Part shown: positions 42,458 through 50,212 of the stretch, piece after piece
Numbering within the stretch: position 1 is the stretch's first letter
How the letters are laid out: the number at the start of each line of letters is the position of its first letter
Assembly: GCA_030625575.1 (NCBI GenBank)
Contig: DAOUQP010000003.1
Span: 1 to 50,212 of the forward strand
Direction: 5' to 3'
Origin: Eubacteriales bacterium
Lineage (GTDB): Bacteria; Bacillota; Clostridia; Peptostreptococcales; Acidaminobacteraceae
Length of the DNA: 50,212 bases
Program-made: the position numbers and the translations under genes
The notes under the pieces: model-generated
The model's database searches: none
The model's input: only the letters and a program-made list of their open reading frames with translations
What the model was told of the DNA's origin: nothing

Positions 42458-43039
42458 ATGGCAGAAGTTAAGAATATTTTATTATCAGGTGTTGGCGGTC
42501 AAGGTATTATTCTTGCTAGTAAAATTCTAGCAACAGGATTAATCAATGCTGGTTATGATGTGAAAATGTCTGAGGTTCACGGTATGGCGCAAAGAGGTGG
42601 AAGTGTTACAACTCAAGTGCGTTTTGGTGAAAAAGTTTATTCTCCGATTATCGGTAAGGGTCAAGCTGATGTTTTGGTTTCATTTGAAACAATGGAAACT
42701 GGCAGATGGTTGGATTATGTTAAACCAGAAGGAACAGTAGTAATAAATGATTTCGAAATTGGTTCTGCTCCTATTTTAATGGGTACTGTAGAATATCCTG
42801 AAGGTGTGATTGAATATATTCAATCACACGCAAAAGATACAATCGTGATGAAAGCTGCTGATTTAGCTGTTGAACTCGGAAATGTCAGAACAATGAATGT
42901 AATCATTGTAGGTGCTTTAATTAAAGCTCTCGGTTTAGAAGGTATCGATTGGGAAGAAGTAATTAAAGAAACTGTTAAGCCGAAGTTTGTTGATATTAAT
43001 GTCAAAGCTCTTAAACTCGGTATGGATCAAGTAAAATAA
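42458..43039 (+). CDS. iorB: Indolepyruvate ferredoxin oxidoreductase, beta subunit
   Basis: The 193-residue subunit is of the POR gamma type: ILLSGVGGQGIILASKILA near the start and EVHGMAQRGGSVTTQVRFG are typical. It forms the active alpha-beta enzyme with IorA. It is the last gene of the ptb-iorA-iorB unit and is followed by a strong terminator. Confidence 0.96.
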   Translation: MAEVKNILLSGVGGQGIILASKILATGLINAGYDVKMSEVHGMAQRGGSVTTQVRFGEKVYSPIIGKGQADVLVSFETMETGRWLDYVKPEGTVVINDFEIGSAPILMGTVEYPEGVIEYIQSHAKDTIVMKAADLAVELGNVRTMNVIIVGALIKALGLEGIDWEEVIKETVKPKFVDINVKALKLGMDQVK

Positions 43040-43045
43040 TCTTAA

Positions 43046-43090
43046 AAATGGCGTATACTTCATTGTATACGCCATTTCTTTTTTCTTTTT
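43046..43090. terminator. Bidirectional terminator between iorB and the AIM24-family gene
   Basis: AAATGGCGTATAC and GTATACGCCATTT form a perfect 13-bp stem with a TTCATT loop. A T-rich run follows on the plus strand and AAA precedes it on the other side, so both converging genes can use it. Confidence 0.9.
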
Positions 43091-43774
43091 TTACTTGCTT
43101 TGAACAGGAACATAAGGAATGATGTTTTTAGCAAGATTTTGTACAGGCATGGTCTGCAACCATACTCTACCTGGTCCTTTTAGTGCTGCCAGGAAAAGAC
43201 CTTCTCCACCAAATAGTACATTTTTAAATCCTTTCACCATTTCTATTGTATAAGATACACTAGGCTCAAACATTGCAATGTGTCCGGTGTCGACTTTTAA
43301 TACTTCTCCTGGTTTTAAATCATATTCAACAACGCTACCGTCAAATTCCATAAATGTAATTCCGGGACCTGTAATCTTTTGAAGAATAAAACCTTCTCCA
43401 CCAAATAATCCAGTACCGAGTTTCTTTCTAAAATGCATTTCTAGTGTGACAGATCTTTCAGCACATAGGAATGCTTTTTTTTGGCATATTAAACTTTCGC
43501 CATCTTTTAATTCGTGAGGTAGAATTTTTCCTGGAAAAGAAGATGGGAAAGAAATCTCTGCTTCATTTGCTTTAGATTTGTATGTAGTCATGAAAAGTGA
43601 TTCTCCTGAAAGCTTGCGTGCAAGACCTCCAAATAATCCGCCTTCCATATTTGTGCTCATATCGATGTTGTCTGTCATCCAACCCATTCCGCCTGATTCA
43701 GTAAATACGGATTCTCCCTTATCTAGATGCATGATAATTACTGGAAGTTCTCCACCTTTAATTTCATAGTTCAT
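43091..43774 (-). CDS. AIM24/TIGR00266 family protein
   Basis: The 227-residue protein is built of glycine-rich beta repeats: ESGGMGWMTDNIDM, GGLFGGLARKLSGESLFMTTY, GGEGFILQKITGPG and GGEGLFLAALKGPGRVWLQT. This is the TIGR00266 (DUF124, AIM24) pattern, a double-stranded beta-helix-like fold. No enzyme activity is established; some members are linked to membrane or stress processes. It is a single gene with AGGAGG in front of its ATG, divergent from argG. Confidence 0.9.
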   Translation of the reverse strand: MNYEIKGGELPVIIMHLDKGESVFTESGGMGWMTDNIDMSTNMEGGLFGGLARKLSGESLFMTTYKSKANEAEISFPSSFPGKILPHELKDGESLICQKKAFLCAERSVTLEMHFRKKLGTGLFGGEGFILQKITGPGITFMEFDGSVVEYDLKPGEVLKVDTGHIAMFEPSVSYTIEMVKGFKNVLFGGEGLFLAALKGPGRVWLQTMPVQNLAKNIIPYVPVQSK

Positions 43775-43877
43775 TAAATCTCCTCCTTTATATTTATATA
43801 CTTAGAATATCATACCCATATATTAAATGGCTATAACAGTGACAAAAAATAAAAATTAAATAATTGTTTAAAAACTA

Positions 43878-43905
43878 TTGCATTATATATAATATTTGCT
43901 ATAAT
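43878..43905 (+). promoter_or_regulatory. Promoter of argG-argH-carA-carB
   Basis: TTGCAT and TATAAT stand 16 bases apart, about 33 bases before the argG start. A second TATAAT-like stretch (TATATATAAT) lies upstream. No clear Arg box was identified. Confidence 0.6.
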
Positions 43906-43938
43906 ACATTTAATAAATATACATTAGGAGGTATAAAT

Positions 43939-45165
43939 ATGAATAAAAAAGTTGTTTTAGCGTATTCGGGTGGATTAGACACTTCAGTTATTTTAAAATA
44001 TCTGGAGGAAAAATATAGATACGATGTTATTGCAGTTTGTGTAGATGTTGGTCAGAGAGATGATTTTATGGCCGTTAAGAAAAAAGCATTGGAGACTGGT
44101 GCAGTTAAAGTTTATATTGAAGATGTTAAAGAGGAATTTGTTACTGAGTATTTGTATAAAGGGATTAAATCTGGAGCGATTTACGAGGATGATTATCTTC
44201 TAGGAACATCTTATGCTAGACCGTTAATCACAAAAAAATTAGTTGAAATTGCAGAAAAAGAGGGAGCCGAAGCTATTGCTCATGGAGCAACTGGAAAAGG
44301 AAACGATCAAGTACGTTTTGAGGCGGGTATTAAAGCCCTTAATCCGAATCTGAAAATAATCGCACCATGGCGTGAATGGGACCTTAATTCTCGTGAAGTT
44401 TTAGTCGATTATGCAGTGGAGCATAATATTCCTATTCCTGTAAGTAAAAAGGATATTTATTCAAGGGATGAAAACCTATGGCATATTTCGCATGAGGGTG
44501 GAGATTTAGAAGATCCATGGAATGCATATGATGAAAATGTTTTAAAGTGGTCGAATACACCAGAAAAAGCACCGGATAGCCCTGAAGAATTAATTATTGA
44601 ATTATATAAAGGAGTACCAAAATCTATAAATGGTAAAGAAATGAATCCTGTGGATCTGATTAAATATTTAAATGAAATTGGCGGCAAACATGGCGTTGGA
44701 ACTATAGATATAGTAGAAAATCGTCTAGTTGGGATGAAATCTCGTGGTGTTTATGAAACACCAGCAGGAACAATTTTATTTGAAGCACACAAAGCTATTG
44801 AGAAGTTGACTTTAGATAAGGATACTATGTCATTTAAAAGAATTGCAGCACAAAAATATGCAGAGCTTATATATAACGGACTATGGTTCACACCTTTAAA
44901 AGAAGCTTTGGATGACTTTGTAGATAGTACACAAAAAACTGTTACGGGAAAAGTTAAGTTAAAATTATATAAAGGAAAGTGTTATGCTATTGCTAGTGCA
45001 TCTGAATATTCTTTATATAGTGAAGAATATGTTACTTTTGGTGAAGATGAGGTATATAATCAAAAGGATGCAGAAGGGTTTATCAATCTATTTACTCTTC
45101 CACTTAAGATACGAGCAATTATGAATGAAAAAAAAAACAAAGATGATGGTGTTGAGGTAATATGA
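43939..45165 (+). CDS. argG: Argininosuccinate synthase
   Basis: The enzyme joins citrulline and aspartate with ATP to make argininosuccinate. The 408-residue protein opens [20 protein letters not shown], the PP-loop ATP site, and contains [15 protein letters not shown] and [15 protein letters not shown], the ASS signatures. ATG 43939 follows AGGAGG by 6 bases; the ORF-track start at 43864 lies upstream of the promoter. argH overlaps its end by four bases. Confidence 0.97.
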   Translation: MNKKVVLAYSGGLDTSVILKYLEEKYRYDVIAVCVDVGQRDDFMAVKKKALETGAVKVYIEDVKEEFVTEYLYKGIKSGAIYEDDYLLGTSYARPLITKKLVEIAEKEGAEAIAHGATGKGNDQVRFEAGIKALNPNLKIIAPWREWDLNSREVLVDYAVEHNIPIPVSKKDIYSRDENLWHISHEGGDLEDPWNAYDENVLKWSNTPEKAPDSPEELIIELYKGVPKSINGKEMNPVDLIKYLNEIGGKHGVGTIDIVENRLVGMKSRGVYETPAGTILFEAHKAIEKLTLDKDTMSFKRIAAQKYAELIYNGLWFTPLKEALDDFVDSTQKTVTGKVKLKLYKGKCYAIASASEYSLYSEEYVTFGEDEVYNQKDAEGFINLFTLPLKIRAIMNEKKNKDDGVEVI

Positions 45166-46538
45166 AACTTTGGAGCGGTAGATTTAAAGAGAATACAAAT
45201 GAGTTGATGGATCTGTTCAATGCATCGATAGATATCGACAGCAGGTTATACAAAGAAGACATCGAAGGAAGTCTGGCTCATTCTCAAATGCTGAGTAAAA
45301 TAGGTATATTGACGAGTGATGAGTATAAGCAGATTGAAAATGGCTTAATTGAAATTCTTAGTGATATTGAAAACAATCGAGTAGAATTCAAAGTAACCGA
45401 TGAAGATATTCATATGTGCATAGAAAGTCTGTTGATTGAAAAAATCGGCGTAGTCGGGAAGAAACTGCATACTGCTCGTAGTAGAAATGATCAGGTTGCT
45501 GTTGATTTGAGACTTTACGTTAAAAAAGAAGTTAAGAAAATAATGTTGTTGACCTTGCAGTTGATGGAAGCCTTATATCAGAAAGCAAATGATAATGTTG
45601 AAGTTATTATGCCGGGATATACACATTTGCAGAGAGCACAGCCTATCAGATTATCATTTTATCTGATGGCGTACTTCTCTATGTTAAAAAGAGATTATAT
45701 TAGATTTAGCAATGCTTATCAACTGATGGATTCAATGCCACTTGGTGCAGGAGCATTAGCCGGTACTGGTTATGAGACTGACAGAGAATATTTAAAAGAG
45801 ATATTAGGCTTTGATTCTATTATGGAGAATGCCCTAGATGCTGTGAGTGATCGTGATTATGTCATTGAGACTTCTTCTGATATTGCCCTTGGGATGATGC
45901 ATTTAAGTAGATTAGCTGAAGAGATTGTGATATATAGTTCGAAGGAATTTGATTTTTTCGCACTTTCAGATCAATTTTCTACAGGATCAAGTATTATGCC
46001 TCAGAAGAAGAATCCTGACGCAGCCGAATTAATCAGAGGTAAAACTGGCAGCATTTACGGTAATCTTATATCTTTATTAGTTATGATGAAAGGATTGCCT
46101 TTAGCATACAATAAAGATATGCAAGAAGATAAAAAACAAATTTTTGAAGCAACAGACAATTATAAAATTTCTTTAGAAATAATGGCTAAAATGATAAATA
46201 CCATGACTTTCAAAGAAGACAAGATGTACATGGCTACAAAAGAAGGATTTTTAAATGCAACTGATTTAGCGGATTATCTTGTAAGTTTTGGAATTCCTTT
46301 TAGGGAATCGCATGAGATTGTTGGAAATCTTGTTGCATTTGCTATTGATAATAACTTGACTTTAGAGGATATTTCACTCGATAAATACAAAGAGTATGTT
46401 ATAGATATTGATGAGAAAGTATATGAAATATTAGATATAAAAAATTGTGTAGAATCTAAAAAATCAGCTGGTTCTACAAATAAAAAAAGCGTGTTGAAAA
46501 TGCTGGAAAATGCATCAAAGTGGTTGGAGGAAAAATAA
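45162..46538 (+). CDS. argH: Argininosuccinate lyase
   Basis: The 458-residue protein belongs to the fumarase/aspartase superfamily and splits argininosuccinate into arginine and fumarate. [18 protein letters not shown] at the start, [16 protein letters not shown] and the signature [20 protein letters not shown] with the catalytic serine loop are present. It follows argG with ATGA overlap and precedes carA with a one-base overlap. Confidence 0.97.
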   Translation: MKLWSGRFKENTNELMDLFNASIDIDSRLYKEDIEGSLAHSQMLSKIGILTSDEYKQIENGLIEILSDIENNRVEFKVTDEDIHMCIESLLIEKIGVVGKKLHTARSRNDQVAVDLRLYVKKEVKKIMLLTLQLMEALYQKANDNVEVIMPGYTHLQRAQPIRLSFYLMAYFSMLKRDYIRFSNAYQLMDSMPLGAGALAGTGYETDREYLKEILGFDSIMENALDAVSDRDYVIETSSDIALGMMHLSRLAEEIVIYSSKEFDFFALSDQFSTGSSIMPQKKNPDAAELIRGKTGSIYGNLISLLVMMKGLPLAYNKDMQEDKKQIFEATDNYKISLEIMAKMINTMTFKEDKMYMATKEGFLNATDLADYLVSFGIPFRESHEIVGNLVAFAIDNNLTLEDISLDKYKEYVIDIDEKVYEILDIKNCVESKKSAGSTNKKSVLKMLENASKWLEEK

Positions 46539-47623
46539 TGAATGGATATTTGCTTTTAGAAGATGGGACGAAGTACAAGGGTACAATATTCGGCGCAACG
46601 AATATTCAAGCAGGTGAAATAGTTTTTAACACAAGTATGACGGGGTATCAGGAAATTATGACTGACCCCTCTTATTTTAACCAGATTGTTGTTATGACAT
46701 ATCCGCTGATAGGAAATTACGGGATTCATCGTAACATCAATCAATCGAAAAATCCGATTATTAAAGGGTTTATTGTAAGGGAGAGTCATGATGGTTATTC
46801 TCATTGGAATGGTTATATGAGTTTAGATGATTTTCTAAAGAAAAATAATATAATAGGTTTGTTGGGTATCGATACAAGAGCTTTAGTAAGAAAAATTAGA
46901 GAAATGGGAACTATGAAAGGTGTTATTGTTTCTGAAGATATTTCTAAAGATGAGGCTTTTGAAATTATTCATAAGGCTAAATTAAATAATTATGTGAAAT
47001 CTGTTACAACGAAAACAGCTTATGATCTTTGGCCTTTAGATAAACCGATTGCCAAGGTTGCTGTTATTGATTTTGGAATTAAAAGAAATATCATCAGGGC
47101 ACTTCTAAAAAGAAATTTGCAGCTAAGAATTTTTCCTGCAACGACAAGTTTTGAAGTGATTAAAGCTTATGCTCCTGATGGTATTTTTATGTCCAATGGA
47201 CCCGGTGATCCAAAAGAAATTCCTAGTGTTATTGAAGAAGTAGGTAAAATTATCGAATCGAATATTCCTACTTTTGGCATATGCTTAGGTCATCAGCTGA
47301 TTTGTCTCGCTTTAGGTGGGGAGACAATACCTCTTAAGTATGGGCATAGGGGAGGAAATCATCCTGTAAAAGATATTCAAATGAATAAAATAGTTATAAC
47401 TGCACAGAATCACGGGTATGTGGTTACTGATGAATCGTTAAAAGATTTACCGGTGGAAATCACCCATACAAATTTAAATGATCAAACCATTGAAGGAATT
47501 AAACATCTGAATAAACCTTTATTTAGTGTGCAGTATCATCCAGAGGCATCTCCAGGACCCGATGATTCTGAATATTTATTTGATCAATACGTAGATTTGA
47601 TTTTAAAACACAAAGAGGAGTGA
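46538..47623 (+). CDS. carA: Carbamoyl-phosphate synthase small subunit
   Basis: The 361-residue subunit hydrolyses glutamine and passes ammonia to CarB. The N-terminal CPSase_sm_chain domain ([18 protein letters not shown]) is followed by a class I glutamine amidotransferase domain with the nucleophile in [16 protein letters not shown] and the His-Glu pair in [14 protein letters not shown] 46538 fits TTGGAGG 7 bases upstream better than the GTG at 46520. Clustering with argG-argH suggests an arginine-dedicated enzyme, though it could serve pyrimidines as well. Confidence 0.96.
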   Translation: MNGYLLLEDGTKYKGTIFGATNIQAGEIVFNTSMTGYQEIMTDPSYFNQIVVMTYPLIGNYGIHRNINQSKNPIIKGFIVRESHDGYSHWNGYMSLDDFLKKNNIIGLLGIDTRALVRKIREMGTMKGVIVSEDISKDEAFEIIHKAKLNNYVKSVTTKTAYDLWPLDKPIAKVAVIDFGIKRNIIRALLKRNLQLRIFPATTSFEVIKAYAPDGIFMSNGPGDPKEIPSVIEEVGKIIESNIPTFGICLGHQLICLALGGETIPLKYGHRGGNHPVKDIQMNKIVITAQNHGYVVTDESLKDLPVEITHTNLNDQTIEGIKHLNKPLFSVQYHPEASPGPDDSEYLFDQYVDLILKHKEE

Positions 47624-47627
47624 AAAC

Positions 47628-50212
47628 ATGGCTATAAGTAAAGTATTAGTAATTGGTTCTGGGCCTATCGTTATTGGTCAGGGTGCAGAGTTTGATTATG
47701 CTGGAACTCAAGCTTGTCGTGTTCTAAAGCAGGAGGGAAAAGAGATTGTGCTGGTGAATTCTAATCCTGCAACAATCATGACTGATAAAACAATTGCAGA
47801 CCATGTTTACTCAGAACCGTTAAAATTTGAGTTTGTCGAGAAGATTATTGAAATTGAGAAACCCGATAGCATTTTGGTAGGGTTTGGAGGACAAACGGCC
47901 CTTAATTTAGGAATTGAACTTGAGAAAAAAGGGATTCTTGAAAAATATAATATCAAGGTATTAGGAACATCTATCAAGAACATTGAAATTGGTGAAGATA
48001 GAGATTTATTCAAAGAATTGATGGAAAAAATAGGGGAGCCTACTATCGAAAGCCAAATAGCAAATAATCTTGAAGATGCTAAAAGAGTAGCTAAAACAAT
48101 AGGATACCCTGTTGTTGTAAGGCCGGCTTTTACATTAGGAGGAGCTGGGGGAGGAATTGCATCGGATGAAGATGAATTAATCCAAATTGCTCAAAAGGGC
48201 ATTCAGTATTCTATGACCGATCAAGTTCTTATTGAAAAATCAATAAAGGGGTTAAAAGAAGTAGAATACGAGATGATGAGAGATGCAAGTGGCAATGCAA
48301 TAGTAGTTTGCAATATGGAAAACTTAGATCCAGTCGGCATTCACACTGGAGACAGTATTGTATTCGCCCCATCGCAAACATTAAGCGATAAAGAGTATCA
48401 TATGCTTAGAAATGCATCGATTAAAATCACCAACGCTTTGGATATAATTGGAGGATGTAATGTACAGCTTGCGTTAGATCAAGATAGTATGGATTATTAT
48501 ATTATTGAAGTTAACCCAAGGGTTTCGAGATCTTCTTCTTTAGCATCAAAAGCTACAGGTTATCCTATTGCCAAGGTGGCCACAAAGATTTCACTAGGGT
48601 ATGATCTGGATGAAATTTTAAATGAAATAACAAAGAAAACTTATGCTTGTTTTGAACCGACTCTAGATTATTGTGTGGTTAAAATCCCGAAATGGCCATT
48701 TGATAAATTTGATTATGCCGATAGGAATCTTGGAACATCGATGAAGGCGACAGGGGAAGTCATGGCTATTGGAAACAATGTTGAAATGGCACTCTTGAAA
48801 GCTGTGAGATCTTTGGAAATAAATCAATATAATTTAGCATATAAACCGGCAAAAGAGATAGTTTTAGATGAATTGTTTGAAAAAATAGAAATCGGAGATA
48901 CTGAACGGTTATTCTATATTGCAGAGCTTTTTAGAAGAGAAATCAGTTTGAAAAAAATAAATGATTTAACTGCAATTGATTTCTTTTACCTAAGCAAGAT
49001 TAAAAATATAGTGGAAATGGAAAAATCGATTACTAATAGAATGATTCAATATCTTGAGCCGGAATTAATTAAAAAGTTGAAGAAACGTGGATTCTCCGAT
49101 AAAGGTATGGCAGATTTAATGATTGGGACTTCGGAGAAAGATATCTATGAGTATAGAAAACTAAACGATTTAAATCCTGTATATAAAATGGTGGATACTT
49201 GCGCTGCTGAATTCGAGGCAGAGTCTCCATATTATTACTCTACTTATGATGAATTCGATGAGGTTAAGGAAACCAAGGGGAAGAAAGTCCTTGTTCTGGG
49301 TTCTGGTCCGATAAGGATTGGGCAAGGGGTCGAATTCGATTATTGTAGTGTTCACGGAGTATTGGCGCTAAAGGAAAAAGGAATTGAAGGAATTATCATA
49401 AACAACAACCCTGAAACGGTTTCTACAGATTTTGATATCTCTGATAAGTTGTATTTCGAACCGATCACTACTGAGGATGTTATAAGTGTGGTGGAAAAAG
49501 AAAATATCTATGGAGTCATACTGCAATTCGGAGGTCAAACTGGAATAAAATTAGCAAAGGAGCTTGATGATAGAGGAGTGAATATTTTAGGAACTTCGTT
49601 TGATAATCTCGATGCTACTGAAGACAGGGATCGTTTCAATGAAGTACTTAAAGAAAACAATATAAAAAATCCTATCGGGGTCGGTGTATATTCAGTCGAA
49701 GAGGGACTTGAAAAAACAGAATCGATTGAATTCCCCATGCTTGTAAGACCGAGTTATGTCATAGGTGGATTTGGAATGGAAATTGTCTATAATGAAAAAG
49801 AACTGAAAAGATATTTAGAGGCAGCATTTAAAATGGATCCAAATCAATCTGTCCTAGTCGATGAATTTATAAGAGGGATTGAAGTTGAAGTTGATGCCTT
49901 GTCGGATGGAAAAAATATTTTCATACCTGGCATAATGGAGCATTTAGAGGAAGCGGGAGTTCATTCAGGTGATTCCATAGCTGTATATCCTGCTTTCAGC
50001 ATAGAAAAACATATGGAAGAAAAAATAATCGATACTACGGAAAAATTAGGACGAGCTTTCAATCTCATTGGAGTGTTCAATGTGCAGTATATTGTTCACG
50101 AGGATGAACTTTATGTTATTGAGGTTAATCCAAGAGCTAGTAGGACTGTTCCGATGATGAGCAAAGTGACGGGGGTTCCGATTATAGAAATTGCAACAAA
50201 ACTTATGTTGGG
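47628..50212 (+). CDS. carB: Carbamoyl-phosphate synthase large subunit, 3' end beyond window
   Basis: The frame is open from ATG 47628 to the end of the window, about 861 codons of the usual 1,070, so it is missing from the closed-ORF track. [22 protein letters not shown] opens the first ATP-grasp half, [17 protein letters not shown] its ATP site and [20 protein letters not shown] its end. The second half begins [20 protein letters not shown] and reaches [20 protein letters not shown]. The C-terminal regulatory (MGS-like) domain would lie outside. The start has GAGGAG 6 bases upstream. Confidence 0.97.
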   Translation, partial: MAISKVLVIGSGPIVIGQGAEFDYAGTQACRVLKQEGKEIVLVNSNPATIMTDKTIADHVYSEPLKFEFVEKIIEIEKPDSILVGFGGQTALNLGIELEKKGILEKYNIKVLGTSIKNIEIGEDRDLFKELMEKIGEPTIESQIANNLEDAKRVAKTIGYPVVVRPAFTLGGAGGGIASDEDELIQIAQKGIQYSMTDQVLIEKSIKGLKEVEYEMMRDASGNAIVVCNMENLDPVGIHTGDSIVFAPSQTLSDKEYHMLRNASIKITNALDIIGGCNVQLALDQDSMDYYIIEVNPRVSRSSSLASKATGYPIAKVATKISLGYDLDEILNEITKKTYACFEPTLDYCVVKIPKWPFDKFDYADRNLGTSMKATGEVMAIGNNVEMALLKAVRSLEINQYNLAYKPAKEIVLDELFEKIEIGDTERLFYIAELFRREISLKKINDLTAIDFFYLSKIKNIVEMEKSITNRMIQYLEPELIKKLKKRGFSDKGMADLMIGTSEKDIYEYRKLNDLNPVYKMVDTCAAEFEAESPYYYSTYDEFDEVKETKGKKVLVLGSGPIRIGQGVEFDYCSVHGVLALKEKGIEGIIINNNPETVSTDFDISDKLYFEPITTEDVISVVEKENIYGVILQFGGQTGIKLAKELDDRGVNILGTSFDNLDATEDRDRFNEVLKENNIKNPIGVGVYSVEEGLEKTESIEFPMLVRPSYVIGGFGMEIVYNEKELKRYLEAAFKMDPNQSVLVDEFIRGIEVEVDALSDGKNIFIPGIMEHLEEAGVHSGDSIAVYPAFSIEKHMEEKIIDTTEKLGRAFNLIGVFNVQYIVHEDELYVIEVNPRASRTVPMMSKVTGVPIIEIATKLML

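Overview
The window is about 50 kb of AT-rich, low-GC Gram-positive DNA. It looks like the chromosome of an anaerobic Clostridia- or Tissierellia-type fermenter. The signs are AGGAGG-type ribosome binding sites, frequent TTG starts, three T-box leaders on aminoacyl-tRNA synthetase genes, the infC-rpmI-rplT, pheST-zapA-U32-mutS2 and argGH-carAB gene sets, and ferredoxin-linked energy genes (indolepyruvate:ferredoxin oxidoreductase, phosphate butyryltransferase family). No rRNA, tRNA, phage, CRISPR array or intact insertion sequence was seen. The species cannot be fixed from the sequence alone.

Layout. 1-1.9 kb: 3' part of a PlsC-like acyltransferase, a protein of possible pentein fold and a DUF445 membrane protein. 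1.9-4.3 kb: thrS behind a threonine T-box that carries an inserted dispersed repeat. 4.3-15.5 kb: a 36-bp perfect palindrome, an ArsR-type regulator and a 13-gene operon for an Mbx/Mrp-like membrane complex. Its last gene fuses a NuoI-like ferredoxin subunit to a GltD/NfnB-like FAD-NAD(P)H module. 15.5-19.6 kb: infC-rpmI-rplT with an L20-type attenuator, then ktrB-ktrA potassium transport and an rRNA methyltransferase. 19.6-21.3 kb: a gene-poor stretch and two unrecognised small membrane-anchored proteins. 21.4-31.3 kb: phenylalanine T-box, pheS-pheT, a ZapA-like protein with a repeated coiled-coil tail, U32 peptidase-family protein, mutS2 and a DUF523 protein. 31.3-34.7 kb: rhomboid protease on the minus strand, arginine T-box with argS, and an orphan minus-strand gene. 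34.7-39.1 kb: B12-binding radical SAM protein, membrane protein, NAD kinase and TPR protein. 39.1-39.7 kb: an intergenic cluster of dispersed repeats and hairpins. 39.7-43.1 kb: ptb-iorA-iorB. 43.1-50.2 kb: an AIM24-family protein on the minus strand, then argG-argH-carA-carB, with carB running off the end.

How the parts fit. IorAB oxidises 2-oxo acids from amino acids to acyl-CoA and makes reduced ferredoxin. The Ptb-family enzyme would turn acyl-CoA into acyl-phosphate for ATP formation. The Mbx-like complex could oxidise that ferredoxin and pass electrons to NAD(P)+ through its fused flavin module while pumping Na+ or H+. This last step is inference. The T-boxes could be read: the specifier triplets ACU (Thr), UUC (Phe) and AGA (Arg) all sit four bases after the start of a GAA loop motif. 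Sites of most interest are the Mbx-like complex with its fused subunit and non-hydrogenase large subunit, the repeat inside the thrS T-box with relatives at 39 kb, the ArsR gene with its palindrome and missing normal start codon, and the 57-residue repeats of the ZapA-like protein.
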